Assembly (NCBI RefSeq): GCF_001269385.1
Contig: NZ_CXOO01000026.1
Coordinates: 124,001-188,000, forward strand
Direction: 5' to 3'
DNA: 64,000 nucleotides
DNA from: Limnohabitans sp. DM1
GTDB taxonomy: Bacteria > Pseudomonadota > Gammaproteobacteria > Burkholderiales > Burkholderiaceae_C
Within the stretch, counting starts at the first letter, position 1; each line of letters starts with the position of its first letter. The position numbers and the translations under genes were made by a program. This document shows, piece by piece, positions 50,585-60,774 of this stretch. Below the pieces are notes generated by a model that ran no database searches, was not told the origin of the DNA, and saw only the letters and a list, made by a program, of their open reading frames with translations.

Positions 50585-51358
50585 ATGAGTGGCATCATCG
50601 GCGCAGTCTCGCAAAGAAACATCGTTCCCGCATTGGTCAAGGGTCTGCAGCATATGGCGTTACATGCTCATGACACTTGCGGTCTGGCCGTGCATGGCAT
50701 GTTGAACGCAAAAATTGCACCCTCCAAATTGCTCAGGATGCGCAGTGTCCACGGCATGGCCGACTTAGCTTCACGGTCCACAGACCCACTGCTGGGCCTG
50801 CAAGGCACAACCGGAATGGGACACATACGATCAGCCACGCAGGCCGAAGCCACCCTTTGCAATGCACATCCGCACTTCAGCTATGGCCCACACGCAGATC
50901 TGAGTCAACCGGCACAGGTGGCCTTGGTGCATAACGGCACCATCGACAACCACCAGGGTCTACGCACCAACCTCATGGAACGGGCCTACACCTTCACCAG
51001 CCAAACAGACACCGAAGTCATTGCACACCTGATGAACGCCACCTACCAAGGCGATGCCCTGCAGGCCGTTCAACGGACTCTGGGACTGCTACAAGGCACT
51101 TACGCCTTGGCCGTCATGTTTCATGACCAGCCTCAGCGCATCCTTGCAACTCATTCGGGTTTACCTTTGATTTTGGGCATCGTTCAGCAGGCGCTTTATA
51201 TCGCCAGTGACAAGATGGCCTTGCCTGAAAACACAGAACATGTGGTGTACCTGTGCGAGGGCGATGTGGTCGACATTCGCCACAAGCAATACGCCATCAC
51301 TGACCGGACGGGCAAACACCTCAATCGCCCCATTCACGACGTGCGGACTTGCCACTGA
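50585..51358 (+). CDS. Stand-alone GlmS-type glutaminase domain with Cys-to-Ser at the active site
   Basis: 257 residues aligned with the N-terminal glutaminase half of GlmS: MSGIIGAVSQRNIVPALVKG, VHNAHPHFS-like CNAHPHFSYG, LVHNGTIDNHQGLR, and SSQTDTEV-like SQTDTEVIAHLM. The isomerase half is missing. The nucleophile Cys after Met in GlmS (M-C-G-I) is Ser here, the R-G-Y-D segment is H-A-H-D, and the R-W-A-T segment is R-S-A-T. N-G and TDTEV, other active-site parts, are kept. It is therefore probably not a normal glutaminase; a binding or regulatory role is possible. ATG 50585 follows GAGGACTCTCC. Confidence 0.85.
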   Translation: MSGIIGAVSQRNIVPALVKGLQHMALHAHDTCGLAVHGMLNAKIAPSKLLRMRSVHGMADLASRSTDPLLGLQGTTGMGHIRSATQAEATLCNAHPHFSYGPHADLSQPAQVALVHNGTIDNHQGLRTNLMERAYTFTSQTDTEVIAHLMNATYQGDALQAVQRTLGLLQGTYALAVMFHDQPQRILATHSGLPLILGIVQQALYIASDKMALPENTEHVVYLCEGDVVDIRHKQYAITDRTGKHLNRPIHDVRTCH

Positions 51359-51423
51359 CAGCGCAAGCCTGGATATGTAAGCCCGGGCCTTCAAGCCCAC
51401 CCTGGATGCAGACCGCGAGCTGC

Positions 51424-52275
51424 TCAATCAGGTGTCTGAAGTGACTCGCCCATTCGCGCCACACGGCGCAGCACCTCGGCAGTTGTGGTGGGCAAGCCGA
51501 AAAATTCCAGATAGGCCGGGATCTGTTCGTACAGCATGTCGGTGCCCACCTGGGTGCAGCAGCCGCGTGATTGCGCTTCGGCCAGAAATGCGGTGGTTTC
51601 GGCACGCATGACCACTTCGCCCACGAAGGTGCCCGGTGAAAAGCGCGACACATCCACCGGCAGCGGGTCGCCCTCGTTCATGCCCAGGGGCGTGGCGTTG
51701 ACCACCAGGTCGTGGTCCGCCGGGTCATTTGATCCGGTGCGCACTTCAATTTGGGGGTGAGTGTTTTTCAGGCGTTGGGCCAGCGCGTTGCAGCTGGCGC
51801 CGTTCACATCGAACAAACTGATAGCCGCCACGCCTGCGCCAGCCAGCGAGGCGGCTATGGCACACCCCACGCCCCCCGTGCCCACCACCAGCACGCGCTT
51901 GGCGGCCACATCAAAACCTTTGCGCTGCACACCGCGCACAAAACCCGCACCGTCAAACATGTCGCCCACCAAGCGGCCATCCGGTAAGCGCTTGACGGCG
52001 TTGCACGCTCCGGCCACGCGCACGGTGTCTGTGACCTCATCCAACAAGCCAACGGTGCTGACTTTGTGCGGCATGGTGATCAAAGCGCCACGGATATTTT
52101 CAAGCGTGAACACCGACTTCAAAAATGCCGGGTAATTCTCGCTTTTGCAACCCATGGGCACGACGACGGCGTTGATACCCGCCTGCTCAAAATAAGGGTT
52201 GTAGATCATCGGCGACTTGAAGCTGTGGGTGGGGTAGCCGATGTGGGCAATGATGTCTGTGTGGCCGTTGATCAT
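51424..52275 (-). CDS. Shikimate/quinate dehydrogenase-like protein
   Basis: 283 residues of the AroE family. Motifs: IGYPTHSFKSPMIYN (a variant of the usual GxPxxHSxSP substrate loop), ALITMPHKVSTVGLLDEV with the catalytic Lys (MPHK), and the Rossmann motif VVGTGGVGCAIAASLAGAG. It is 100 bases downstream of the TRAP transporter genes, so it probably works in catabolism (quinate, shikimate or a related hydroxy-acid) rather than as the biosynthetic aroE. ATG 52275 gives a normal N-terminus. Confidence 0.82.
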   Translation of the reverse strand: MINGHTDIIAHIGYPTHSFKSPMIYNPYFEQAGINAVVVPMGCKSENYPAFLKSVFTLENIRGALITMPHKVSTVGLLDEVTDTVRVAGACNAVKRLPDGRLVGDMFDGAGFVRGVQRKGFDVAAKRVLVVGTGGVGCAIAASLAGAGVAAISLFDVNGASCNALAQRLKNTHPQIEVRTGSNDPADHDLVVNATPLGMNEGDPLPVDVSRFSPGTFVGEVVMRAETTAFLAEAQSRGCCTQVGTDMLYEQIPAYLEFFGLPTTTAEVLRRVARMGESLQTPD

Positions 52276-52375
52276 GGGAAAAGTTGGCGTGTCAAAAAAG
52301 GTCGGGCCAACAAGCAAGCCAGCCCAGCGGCCTCACGCAGGCGAAAGACGCAGGCGTGAGGCTGCTTGTGTGGCT

Positions 52376-53404
52376 TTACTTGCCCGACTTCTTGGCCGGT
52401 GCAGCAGCAGTGCGCACCTTCTCGATTTCGGCTTGCAGTTCCTTGACCAGGTCCTGTCCCACGGTCACGCCGTATTTGGCGGTCACGGGGCGCATCTTGT
52501 CGCGCAGCTTGGCCATTTCGGACTCAGGCAGTTGCGACACTTGCATGCCGTTTTTCTTCAGGTTGTCCAAAATGCTGGCTTCCAGAGTGCGGGCTTTTTC
52601 GCGTTGAAACTTGGCCGATTCGGTGGCCGCATCGGACACGATTTTCTTTTCGGCAGCCGACAATTTATCCCAGAATTTCTTGCTGATCACGACCGACTGG
52701 GGGTTGTACTGGTGACCGGTCAACGCCAGGTGCTTTTGCACTTCGTACAGCTTGGCACCATTGATGGTGGCCACCGGGTTTTCCTGTCCGTCCACGGCTT
52801 TTTGCTCCAACGCCGCATAAAGCTCAGGAAACGGCAGCGGTGTGGGGTTGGCCCCCAAGGCTTTGACCCAGTCCACGTTGATCGGGTTGGGGATCACGCG
52901 CAATTTGAGGCCTTCGAGGTCTTCCACCTTGTTGATGGCACGCTTGCTGTTGGTGATGTTGCGAAAGCCCAGCTCGTAAAAGCCCAGGCCGATGATGCCC
53001 TTGTCCTCGAGTTTGGCGTGCAGCTTTTTGCCAAACGCGCCGTCCACCGCCGCATCAGCTTCTTTGCCCGAACCGAACATGAAGGGGAAGTCAAAAATCG
53101 CGAACTCCTTGACCTGCGAGGCAAAGATACCCGAGTTCATGGAGGCCATCTCCAAAGTGCCGCCCTGAATGGCCGACACGTTGGCCTGGTCGCTGCCCAG
53201 TGCGCCGCCAGGGAACACGTTGACCTTGATTTTGCCGCCCGAATTCTTCTCGACAATTTCCTTGAACTTTTCCATGCCCAGCACGATGGGGTGGCCTGCT
53301 GCGTTCTGGTTGGCGAACTTGATGGTTTTGTCCTGCGCCGAAGCCACGCCCATGGCGGCCAGCGCCACGGTGGCGATCAGGGATTGGATGAATACACGTT
53401 TCAT
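52376..53404 (-). CDS. dctP: TRAP transporter substrate-binding protein DctP
   Basis: 342 residues with a signal peptide (QSLIATVALAAMGVASA-Q). The DctP family pattern is visible: FAIFDFPFMFG, LEGLKLRVIPNPINVDWVKA, then FPELYAALEQKAVDGQENP, the last covering the carboxylate-binding Arg region. It binds an organic acid for the DctQM permease encoded next. GGAG lies eight bases before ATG 53404. A Lys-rich tail ends the protein. Confidence 0.93.
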   Translation of the reverse strand: MKRVFIQSLIATVALAAMGVASAQDKTIKFANQNAAGHPIVLGMEKFKEIVEKNSGGKIKVNVFPGGALGSDQANVSAIQGGTLEMASMNSGIFASQVKEFAIFDFPFMFGSGKEADAAVDGAFGKKLHAKLEDKGIIGLGFYELGFRNITNSKRAINKVEDLEGLKLRVIPNPINVDWVKALGANPTPLPFPELYAALEQKAVDGQENPVATINGAKLYEVQKHLALTGHQYNPQSVVISKKFWDKLSAAEKKIVSDAATESAKFQREKARTLEASILDNLKKNGMQVSQLPESEMAKLRDKMRPVTAKYGVTVGQDLVKELQAEIEKVRTAAAPAKKSGK

Positions 53405-53494
53405 GAGATGTCTCCAGAAAAAAGAAGGACGTACGCTGTGCATCAAAGGGAGGTTGTCAGGCGTACCCGGTCAGACAACCCTACCCACATCAAA

Positions 53495-54772
53495 TCAATA
53501 GAACCAACGCGCCGGCACCATCACCAAAGCCGGGAAGGCCACCATGGCGAACAGGATGGTGAACTGGGCCAGCATGAAGGGCATCACGCCGCGCGTGACT
53601 TCATCCATGCTGATTTTGCCCACCCCCGCCACCGCGTTGAGCACCGTGCCCACAGGCGGGGTGATCAGACCAATGGCGTTGTTGATGATGAACAGCACGC
53701 CAAAGTAAACCGGGTCAATGCCCGCAGCCTTGACCACCGGCATCAACACGGGTGTCAACAGCAAGATGGTTGGCGTCATGTCCAGCGCGGTGCCCACCAC
53801 CAGGGTGATCACCATGATGGTCAGCATCAGCAGGCGTGGGCTGTCCAGCAAAGGCTGCAGCAACTCGATCAACTGGGCGGGCAAATTGGCCACCGTGATG
53901 AGCCAGGCCGAGACCATGGCCGCGGCCACCAAGAACATCACGATGGCGCTGGTTTTGGCGGCACTCACAAACAAGGGGTACATGTCTTTCAGACCCAGCT
54001 CGCGGTAAATGAAGGTCGAAATGAACAAGGCATACACGGCGGCCACCACCGCCGCTTCGGTCGGGGTAAAGACCCCAAACTTCAGTCCAAAAACCACAAT
54101 GAGCGGCATCACCAGGGCCCAGGTGGCTTCGCGCATGGCCACGCCAATTTCACCCATGGATTTGCGCGGAGGCACCTGCACCACTTCGCGCCGCGCCAAC
54201 CACCACCAAGTGACCCAGAGGGAAACGCCCAGCAGGATGCCCGGCACGATACCGGCCATGAAGAGCTTGGAAATGGACACATTGCCCGCCACACCAAAGA
54301 TCACAAAACCAATGCTGGGCGGAATCACCGGAGCGATGATGCCGGCCGAAGCGATCAAGCCCGCCGAGCGAGCCCGGTCATGGCCTGCCGACACCATCAT
54401 GGGCAAGAGCAAAGCCGACAAGGCCGCCGCATCGGCCACCGCCGAGCCCGACAGCGCCGCCATGATCACCGCAGCCATGATGGTCACATAGCCCAAGCCG
54501 CCTTTGATGTGCCCCACGCAGGCCATGGCAAAGTTCACAATGCGGCGCGACAAACCGCCCGCATTCATGACCTCTCCGGCCAACATGAAAAACGGCACGG
54601 CCAGCAAAGGAAAGCTGTTCGATCCTTCGAGCAGGTTTTGCGCCAGGATTTGCGCGTCGAACATGTCCAGGTGCCACATCAAAGCCACACCGCAAAGCAG
54701 CAGTGAAAAAGCGATCGGGATGCCGATGGCCATCGCGCCCAGCAGAGACAAAACAAAAATGGCAATCGTCAT
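53495..54772 (-). CDS. dctM: TRAP transporter large permease DctM
   Basis: 425 residues with about 12 membrane segments. DctM family pattern: ALSGSAVADAAALSALLLP, IVPGILLG, GLITPPVGTVLNAV near the C-terminus. It forms the cation-driven symport channel. It is 18 bases after dctQ. Confidence 0.95.
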   Translation of the reverse strand: MTIAIFVLSLLGAMAIGIPIAFSLLLCGVALMWHLDMFDAQILAQNLLEGSNSFPLLAVPFFMLAGEVMNAGGLSRRIVNFAMACVGHIKGGLGYVTIMAAVIMAALSGSAVADAAALSALLLPMMVSAGHDRARSAGLIASAGIIAPVIPPSIGFVIFGVAGNVSISKLFMAGIVPGILLGVSLWVTWWWLARREVVQVPPRKSMGEIGVAMREATWALVMPLIVVFGLKFGVFTPTEAAVVAAVYALFISTFIYRELGLKDMYPLFVSAAKTSAIVMFLVAAAMVSAWLITVANLPAQLIELLQPLLDSPRLLMLTIMVITLVVGTALDMTPTILLLTPVLMPVVKAAGIDPVYFGVLFIINNAIGLITPPVGTVLNAVAGVGKISMDEVTRGVMPFMLAQFTILFAMVAFPALVMVPARWFY

Positions 54773-54789
54773 GTCGGTCCCCTGCCCGC

Positions 54790-55323
54790 TCAGGCTTGGC
54801 CTGCGCCGTGGGGCGACTCTTCGGATTCCTGGACCATGACCAGGTCTTCATCGCGCATTTGCCCCGTGAGCAAACGCAGCAACTCGGTCAGCAGCATCAT
54901 GCCCCCCAACACCGCAAACACCACACCGGGCGCATAAACCCAGGCCATGGACACTTCCATCACTGCACTGGTGCTGTCCCAATTGATCAGGGTTTGCTGG
55001 TAGGCACCGCTGAACAACAGCCAGCAGATGTACAGCATCAAGCCATAAGACAGCGCCAAGCAAAACTTTTTGCCGCCGGGCCCCAACTTGCCCACCAGCA
55101 TGTCAGTGCCCAGGTGGCCACGCTCCTTCAAGGCCACGATCGCACCCATGAAGGTCATCCACACAAACAACCAGCGCGACAACTCTTCGGACAAGGTGAT
55201 GCCCGAGTTGAAGGCATAGCGCATGACCACATTGCCAAACACCAGCACCACCATCACGGCCAGGCAAGCGGCCATGACCATGCTCAGGGCGATGCAAAAC
55301 CTGTCGATGACTTTTTGGACCAT
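54790..55323 (-). CDS. dctQ: TRAP transporter small permease DctQ
   Basis: 177 residues with four hydrophobic helices. Family pattern: NVVMRYAFNSGITLSEELSRWLFVWMTFMGA (written here as MRYAFNSGITLSEEL and SRWLFVWMTF). It couples the binding protein to DctM. It leads the transporter genes; the TetR gene lies 160 bases upstream on the same strand. Confidence 0.93.
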   Translation of the reverse strand: MVQKVIDRFCIALSMVMAACLAVMVVLVFGNVVMRYAFNSGITLSEELSRWLFVWMTFMGAIVALKERGHLGTDMLVGKLGPGGKKFCLALSYGLMLYICWLLFSGAYQQTLINWDSTSAVMEVSMAWVYAPGVVFAVLGGMMLLTELLRLLTGQMRDEDLVMVQESEESPHGAGQA

Positions 55324-55482
55324 CGCACGACTCCAAGTATGAATTCGCCGATTATGTACGAACTGGTTAGTTTTTCAGGGGCGGATTTACCCGTACAGGC
55401 CCACGACATCAACACATGCACCGATGCATCCGGCTTGTTGAAGCCCCTCCACCAGCTGCAAGGCGTTGGGCTTTGAACCGAA

Positions 55483-56169
55483 TCAAGCGGGCGGAATCGA
55501 CCGGCTGACGAAACGCAAAATCAACTCGACCACATGCACCCGCTTGAGGGTATTGGCCTTGTCCTGGCTGGCGCGGTCCTGAAAAATCAGGCCAAAGGTG
55601 TGGCGGTTGGAGACGTTGAAGAACGTGAAGGCTGAAATCGCCGAGTGGATGTCCACCGGGTCCAGCCCAGACCGGAACAGGCCCTCGGCCACACCCCGGT
55701 CATACACCTCGCGCACCGACTCGATGGCCTTGGAGTTGAGCTGCTGGATGCTCTGGCTTTGGCGCAAATAGTCGCCGCGCTGAATGTTCTCGTTCATCAC
55801 CAAGCGGATGAAGTCTTCATTGTCGCGGTGGTGGTCGTAGGTGAATTCCACCAGCCGCTGCAAGGCCTGCACGGGCGGCAAATCGTCCAGATGCAGGTCA
55901 GATTCGATGGCCCGCATGCGCCGATAGGCTTCTTCCAGCACCGCCAGATACAGGCCGTCCTTGCTGCCGAAGTAGTAATAGATCATGCGCTTGCTGGTGC
56001 GCGTGGCCGCTGCGATCTCGTCGATGCGGGCCCCGGTGAGTCCTTTGTCGGCAAACTCATGCGTGGCCACGGCCAGAATCTCGGCCATGGTGCGCGCCGG
56101 GTCGTTGGTGCGGCCGGTGCCTGTGCTCGTGGGCGGTTGTGGCTCTGAAAAATGCACCGGTTCATTCAT
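55483..56169 (-). CDS. TetR-family transcriptional regulator
   Basis: 228 residues. The N-terminal helix-turn-helix is clear: EFADKGLTGARIDEIAAATRTSKRMIYYYFGSKD (split here as GLTGARIDEIAAATRTSKRM and IYYYFGSKDG). The C-terminal ligand domain includes FTYDHHRDNEDFIRLVMNEN. It is divergent to the oxidoreductase gene and upstream of the TRAP genes, so it may control either or both. The ligand is unknown. Confidence 0.92.
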   Translation of the reverse strand: MNEPVHFSEPQPPTSTGTGRTNDPARTMAEILAVATHEFADKGLTGARIDEIAAATRTSKRMIYYYFGSKDGLYLAVLEEAYRRMRAIESDLHLDDLPPVQALQRLVEFTYDHHRDNEDFIRLVMNENIQRGDYLRQSQSIQQLNSKAIESVREVYDRGVAEGLFRSGLDPVDIHSAISAFTFFNVSNRHTFGLIFQDRASQDKANTLKRVHVVELILRFVSRSIPPA

Positions 56170-56297
56170 TCGGGGAGTATAGAGGGCCTGCGCTTGCTTC
56201 TAAGCCGCCCTGCTCGCCAGATTGGCAAACAAGTGACGCCCTGCTGCGCAAGTCCCGGCTACAGTTGCCGCCAATCTGTTCACTCAAAGGTACACGC

Positions 56298-57179
56298 ATG
56301 AAAACAATCGGCATGATCGGCATCGGCATGATGGGCCACGGCATCGCAAGCAATTTGCTCAAGCACGGCCAAAGCCTCATGGTGCTCGAACACCCTGGCA
56401 ACCAGCCGCTGGATGCCCTGCTGGCCGCAGGCGCACGCACCTGCACCACGCCCCAGGCCTTGGCGGCGCAGTCGGATGTGATCATTTTGTGCGTGACCGG
56501 CACGCCCCAGGTCGAGGCCGTGCTGCTGGGTGAAGACGGCGTGCTCAAGGGCATGCGTCCCGGCACCATCGTCATCGACTGTTCCACCGCCGTGCCCGCC
56601 TCCACCGAAAAAGTCGCGGCCTTGGTCACGGCGCAAGGCGGGCAGTTTCTGGACTCGCCCATGACCCGCACCCCCAAAGAAGCCGCCGAAGGCCGACTGA
56701 ACTTGCTGGTCGGTGGTGATGCCGCCTTGTTTGAGGTTTGCAAGCCCATCCTGTCGTGCTTTGCTGAAAACATCGTGCACACCGGCCCGATTGGCTCGGG
56801 CCACCGCATGAAGCTTTTGCACAACTACGTCTCACTGGGCACCGTCACCCTGCTGGCCGAAGCCGCCGCGTGCGCGCAGCTGTCGGGCGTGAATGCCCAG
56901 ACCTTTGTGGACGTGCTGGCCATGGGCGGCGGCTGGGGCGCGGCGCTGGAACGCCTCAAGCCCACGCTGGCCACAGGCGACACGTCGGGCCTGCGCTTTT
57001 CCATGAGCAATGCGCTCAAGGACCTGAGTTACTACAACCAGATGGCCAGCGACACCCACGCCGACCACACCGTGGCACAAGCCGTCAAAAACACGCTGGA
57101 AGCCGCCTGCCAAGAAGGCGACCCGAACGCCCTGGTGCCCGAATTGATTGGCTTGTTGGTCAAGCGCCAAGGGGCTTGA
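56298..57179 (+). CDS. 3-Hydroxyisobutyrate dehydrogenase-like NAD(P)-dependent oxidoreductase
   Basis: 293 residues of the beta-hydroxyacid dehydrogenase family. Rossmann motif GMIGIGMMGHGIASNLLKHG, substrate motif FLDSPMTRTPKEA (the family has D-A-P-V-S-G; here S-P-M-T-R), the catalytic Lys in G-S-G-H-R-M-K-L-L-H-N, and C-terminal KDLSYY. ATG 56298 has AAAGGT upstream. It diverges from the TetR gene. The substrate may be related to the acid imported by the TRAP system, which is inference. Confidence 0.88.
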   Translation: MKTIGMIGIGMMGHGIASNLLKHGQSLMVLEHPGNQPLDALLAAGARTCTTPQALAAQSDVIILCVTGTPQVEAVLLGEDGVLKGMRPGTIVIDCSTAVPASTEKVAALVTAQGGQFLDSPMTRTPKEAAEGRLNLLVGGDAALFEVCKPILSCFAENIVHTGPIGSGHRMKLLHNYVSLGTVTLLAEAAACAQLSGVNAQTFVDVLAMGGGWGAALERLKPTLATGDTSGLRFSMSNALKDLSYYNQMASDTHADHTVAQAVKNTLEAACQEGDPNALVPELIGLLVKRQGA

Positions 57180-57263
57180 AACTCGGCACGGATTGGCAGC
57201 TCAAGCAACTGACCATGGACTGGCGACATGCCCTCGGGATGAAGGGCCGTGGTATGCGCGGCC

Positions 57264-57506
57264 TCATGGCGGCGAGGGCACCTCTGCTAACGGTGATGGT
57301 GTCTTGATCATCGTGATCACCCCAAACGGACAACGCCGGGCGCACAGGCTGCAACCGGTGCAAGCTTCGGGCTCATGCAGCACCGAATGCTTGCGCCAGG
57401 CCACGACCTGCAAGCTCAGCACATGCGGGGGACACGCCGCCACACACCAGCCGCAACCGGTGCAACGGGGGGTGTTGATGTGGGGCAACAGCATGTCAAC
57501 ACCCAT
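57264..57506 (-). CDS. 2x[4Fe-4S] ferredoxin
   Basis: 80 residues with two ligand sets: C-T-G-C-G-W-C-V-A-A-C-P and C-T-G-C-S-L-C-A-R-R-C-P, the bacterial 2[4Fe-4S] pattern. It starts two bases after arsC stop (TGAGCATG), so they are probably translated together; an ATG at 57494 is also possible. Its partner is unknown; redox coupling with ArsC is not established. Confidence 0.88.
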   Translation of the reverse strand: MGVDMLLPHINTPRCTGCGWCVAACPPHVLSLQVVAWRKHSVLHEPEACTGCSLCARRCPFGVITMIKTPSPLAEVPSPP

Positions 57507-57508
57507 GC

Positions 57509-57871
57509 TCAGCGGCTTGACGGCAAGATTTCCAGCACTGTCTGTGGTGGGCGGCACACCCGCACGCCCAAAGGTGTGACCACGATCGGACGCTGGATCA
57601 GAGCCGGGTGCTGCGCGATGAAGGCCAGCAGTTGTGCATCTGTCCACTTCGGGTTGCCCAGGTCCAGTTCTTCATATGGCGTGCCTTTTTGGCGCATTAC
57701 ATCGCGCACGCCGGCGCCCATGCGTTGCACCAGCGACAGGATTTCATCGCTGCTGGGCGGGGTCTTGAGGTATTCCACCACGGTGGGCTCCACACCGCTT
57801 TCGCGAATCAGGGCCAGCGCACCGCGCGAGTTGCTGCATTGGGGGTTGTGATAGATGGTGATGCTGGACAT
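57509..57871 (-). CDS. arsC: Arsenate reductase (glutaredoxin-dependent), ArsC
   Basis: 120 residues of the ArsC/Spx thioredoxin-like family. The active site is HNPQCSNSRG with Cys and Arg of the C-x3-R-type pattern, and RPIVVTPLGVRV matches the later anion-binding Arg. It could also be an ArsC-related protein of unknown substrate. ATG 57871 is the family start. There are no other arsenic genes in view. Confidence 0.88.
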   Translation of the reverse strand: MSSITIYHNPQCSNSRGALALIRESGVEPTVVEYLKTPPSSDEILSLVQRMGAGVRDVMRQKGTPYEELDLGNPKWTDAQLLAFIAQHPALIQRPIVVTPLGVRVCRPPQTVLEILPSSR

Positions 57872-57971
57872 GGTGGTTTCGATTTCAATGTTTCCGATTG
57901 TCACCGTCAGATGTCAGTGATCGCAGTCTGTGAATTTTCACATCGCTGGATTCGACTTGTCTCAACCCATT

Positions 57972-60767
57972 TCACATTCTGCGCACACTCAGGTACCGCC
58001 AAACGGCCTTTTCGAGTTCGACCAAAAGGAACACCGCACAGGCCAGAACACCGATAAGCACCCAACTTGTGGTGTCCAGGGACTGCGTCTGAAAGGCCGC
58101 TTGCATGAAGGGCGCGTAGGTAAACAGCAACTGAATCACCACCATGAGCAGGCCCACACCGATGGCCACCGGGTTGCCGGTGAGCGTTTCCAGGCGAAAA
58201 GCCGAGCGGGTGAAGTGGCGCGCATGGAACAGGTAAAACAACTCGCTCAGGACCAGCATATTGACGGCGCCAGTGCGGGCCAACTCCAGGCTACTGCCGC
58301 GTGCAAGCTCCCATTCAAACACAAAGAAGGTGACCACCACCATGAGCAGACTGACGAAAACGATGCGCAGCACCAATGGTCGTGTCAGCAAAGGCTCTTG
58401 CGGCGGGCGTGGACCATGCCGCATGACCCCCTCTTCACCTGGCTCGAAAGCCAGTGCCAAGGACAGCGTGACGGCGGTGATCAGATTGACCCACAAAATT
58501 TGTCCTGCCGTCACCGGCATCGCCACTCCCGCAAAAATAGCCAACAAAATCACGCCCGCCTCGCCGCCGTTGGTGGGCAGGGTGAACAACAGGGTTTTCT
58601 TGATGTTGTCAAACACCACGCGGCCCTCACGCACGGCACGGGCGATGGTGGCGAAATTGTCATCGGTCAGCACCATGTCTGCGGCCTCGCGAGCCGCATC
58701 CGTGCCTTTGTGCCCCATGGCCACGCCCAGATTAGCCGCCTTCAGTGCCGGGGCATCGTTCACCCCATCGCCAGTCATGGCCACCAGATGCCCTTGTGCT
58801 TGCAGTGCGTGCACCAGGCGCAGCTTGTGCACCGGGCTGGATCGGGCAAACACATCGGTTTGCAGCGCACAGGTTTTCAGGGTCTCGTCATCCATCGCCT
58901 CAATGGCTTCGCCTGTGAGGGTGTGGTCTGCGGTCAGACCCAGTTGCGCGCCGATGGCCGCTGCCGTGAGGGCGTGGTCGCCGGTGATCATCTTCACGCG
59001 GATACCAGCCTGCTGACATTGCGCCACTGCGTCCATGGCCTCGGGCCTTGGGGGGTCAATGAGGCCCACCAAACCCAGCAACTCAAAGCGCGGCGTGATG
59101 TCGTCCATGCTTACATGCCGTGTGCCCTCGGGCACAGCGCATTGCGCCAGCGCCAGCACACGCTGGCCCAAGGCCGCAGAGTCAGCCACCGCCGCTTGCC
59201 AATGCGCCAGGTCCAAAGGCATGCCGCCACTGGTGGTGCACAGATTGAGTACCACCTCGGGGGCACCCTTGAGCAACAACAGACACTGATCCTGCGCCCC
59301 GGCATCTTGCGGCAACGCCCCCTGCACCAGCGTCGCCATGAAACGGTGTTGCGATTCAAAAGGAATCACATCGAGCCGCTGATAGGTTCGGCCCAGCACA
59401 TCGGCGGTCAATCCAGCTTTGCAGGCCAAGGTGATGAGTGCGCCTTCGGTCGGGTCACCCACCATCTGCCAGACCCCAGCCGCGCCAGCAGCACCATCGT
59501 CTGCATTGCCCTTTGCAACGCGCTCAATCCGCGCCTCGTTGCACAAACCAGCACAACGGGCCAAGGCCAGCAAGGCAGGCTCTTGGGCAGGGTCCACGGC
59601 TTGATCGCCGTCCCAAAAACCGCCCACGGGTGCGTACCCTACACCTTCAATGCGCAGCTCACGCTGGGGCAGCGCCAGATGCACAGCGGTCATTTCATTT
59701 TGAGTCAGCGTCCCGGTTTTGTCAGTGCAAATGACGCTGACTGACCCCAGCGCCTCCACCGCTGGCAAGCGCCGAACAATCGCTTTTTGCCGTGCCATGT
59801 TGCGCGTACCAATGGCCAGCACCACCGTTACCATGGCAGGCAAACCCTCTGGAATGGCGGCCACCGCCAAGCCCACAACCGCCATGAACAGGTCATGCAC
59901 GGGCATGTGCATCACCGCATAGCCATAGGCAAAAGACAAAGCCCCCACGCCCAAAATGAAAGCGGTGATCTGAGTCGCAAATTGATCGAGCCGGTGCGTC
60001 AACGGCGTGACCAAGGACTGCACGCCCCCCACCAGCGTGCCGATCTGCCCGATCGCTGTGCGCGCCCCGGTCGCCACCACCACACCCATGCCCTGCCCCA
60101 CGGCCACCAGCGTGCCGGAATACGCCATGCTGCTGCGATCGCCCATCGGCGCAGTCTCTGGCACTGCATCGCTGTGTTTATTGACCGGCACCGACTCGCC
60201 CGTGAGCGCAGCCTCGGTGATGCGCAGGTTTTTACAGCGCACCAGGCGCATGTCGGCGGGCACCTTGTCACCCGATTCCAGCAACACCAAGTCGCCCGGA
60301 ACCAGTTGTTCGGCCGTGATTTGTTGACGCACGCCATCGCGCCACACCATGGCCCGGCTGGCCAGCATGCCGCGTACCGCGTTCATGGCTTTTTCGGCCT
60401 GGCCTTCCTGCACAAAGCCAATCAGGGCGTTGATCACCACGACGAGCAAGATCACCGCCGCATCCATGTAGGCCTGTAGCGCCATGGTGAGCACACCGGC
60501 GATCAGCAAAACGTAGATCAAGGGGTTGTGAAACTGCAGCAACAAGCGCCGCCAAGCGGGCTGACCCGGCACGACAGGCAAACGGTTGAAGCCATGCTGC
60601 TGCAAGCGCAAGGCCACAGCCGAGCTGCTCAGTCCGTTTTGTATTTCTACCGCTTGGTCTTGCAACACCTGCTGCAGGTTTTGGGCATGCCAGTTGGTGG
60701 GGCGCTGCGCTGAGTTGTCAGGCGCCGCGCCAGATGGCGAGGAAACTCGCAGAAGCGGCCAAACCAT
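57972..60767 (-). CDS. P-type cation-transporting ATPase (P2A-like)
   Basis: 931 residues with the P-type core: TGES in [11 protein letters not shown], phosphorylation site CTDKTGTLT, and [12 protein letters not shown]. Membrane segment 4 reads [15 protein letters not shown], the P-E-G-L-P pattern of Ca2+-type (SERCA/PMR1-like) pumps, so a divalent cation such as Ca2+ or Mn2+ is likely. About ten membrane helices fit. The start is seven bases after the UspA gene, so they form an operon. Confidence 0.92.
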   Translation of the reverse strand: MVWPLLRVSSPSGAAPDNSAQRPTNWHAQNLQQVLQDQAVEIQNGLSSSAVALRLQQHGFNRLPVVPGQPAWRRLLLQFHNPLIYVLLIAGVLTMALQAYMDAAVILLVVVINALIGFVQEGQAEKAMNAVRGMLASRAMVWRDGVRQQITAEQLVPGDLVLLESGDKVPADMRLVRCKNLRITEAALTGESVPVNKHSDAVPETAPMGDRSSMAYSGTLVAVGQGMGVVVATGARTAIGQIGTLVGGVQSLVTPLTHRLDQFATQITAFILGVGALSFAYGYAVMHMPVHDLFMAVVGLAVAAIPEGLPAMVTVVLAIGTRNMARQKAIVRRLPAVEALGSVSVICTDKTGTLTQNEMTAVHLALPQRELRIEGVGYAPVGGFWDGDQAVDPAQEPALLALARCAGLCNEARIERVAKGNADDGAAGAAGVWQMVGDPTEGALITLACKAGLTADVLGRTYQRLDVIPFESQHRFMATLVQGALPQDAGAQDQCLLLLKGAPEVVLNLCTTSGGMPLDLAHWQAAVADSAALGQRVLALAQCAVPEGTRHVSMDDITPRFELLGLVGLIDPPRPEAMDAVAQCQQAGIRVKMITGDHALTAAAIGAQLGLTADHTLTGEAIEAMDDETLKTCALQTDVFARSSPVHKLRLVHALQAQGHLVAMTGDGVNDAPALKAANLGVAMGHKGTDAAREAADMVLTDDNFATIARAVREGRVVFDNIKKTLLFTLPTNGGEAGVILLAIFAGVAMPVTAGQILWVNLITAVTLSLALAFEPGEEGVMRHGPRPPQEPLLTRPLVLRIVFVSLLMVVVTFFVFEWELARGSSLELARTGAVNMLVLSELFYLFHARHFTRSAFRLETLTGNPVAIGVGLLMVVIQLLFTYAPFMQAAFQTQSLDTTSWVLIGVLACAVFLLVELEKAVWRYLSVRRM

Positions 60768-60774
60768 GCCGCCC

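Noticed and set aside
57930-59744. 604-codon plus-strand ORF
   Set aside because: Antisense to the P-type ATPase, whose motifs are complete.
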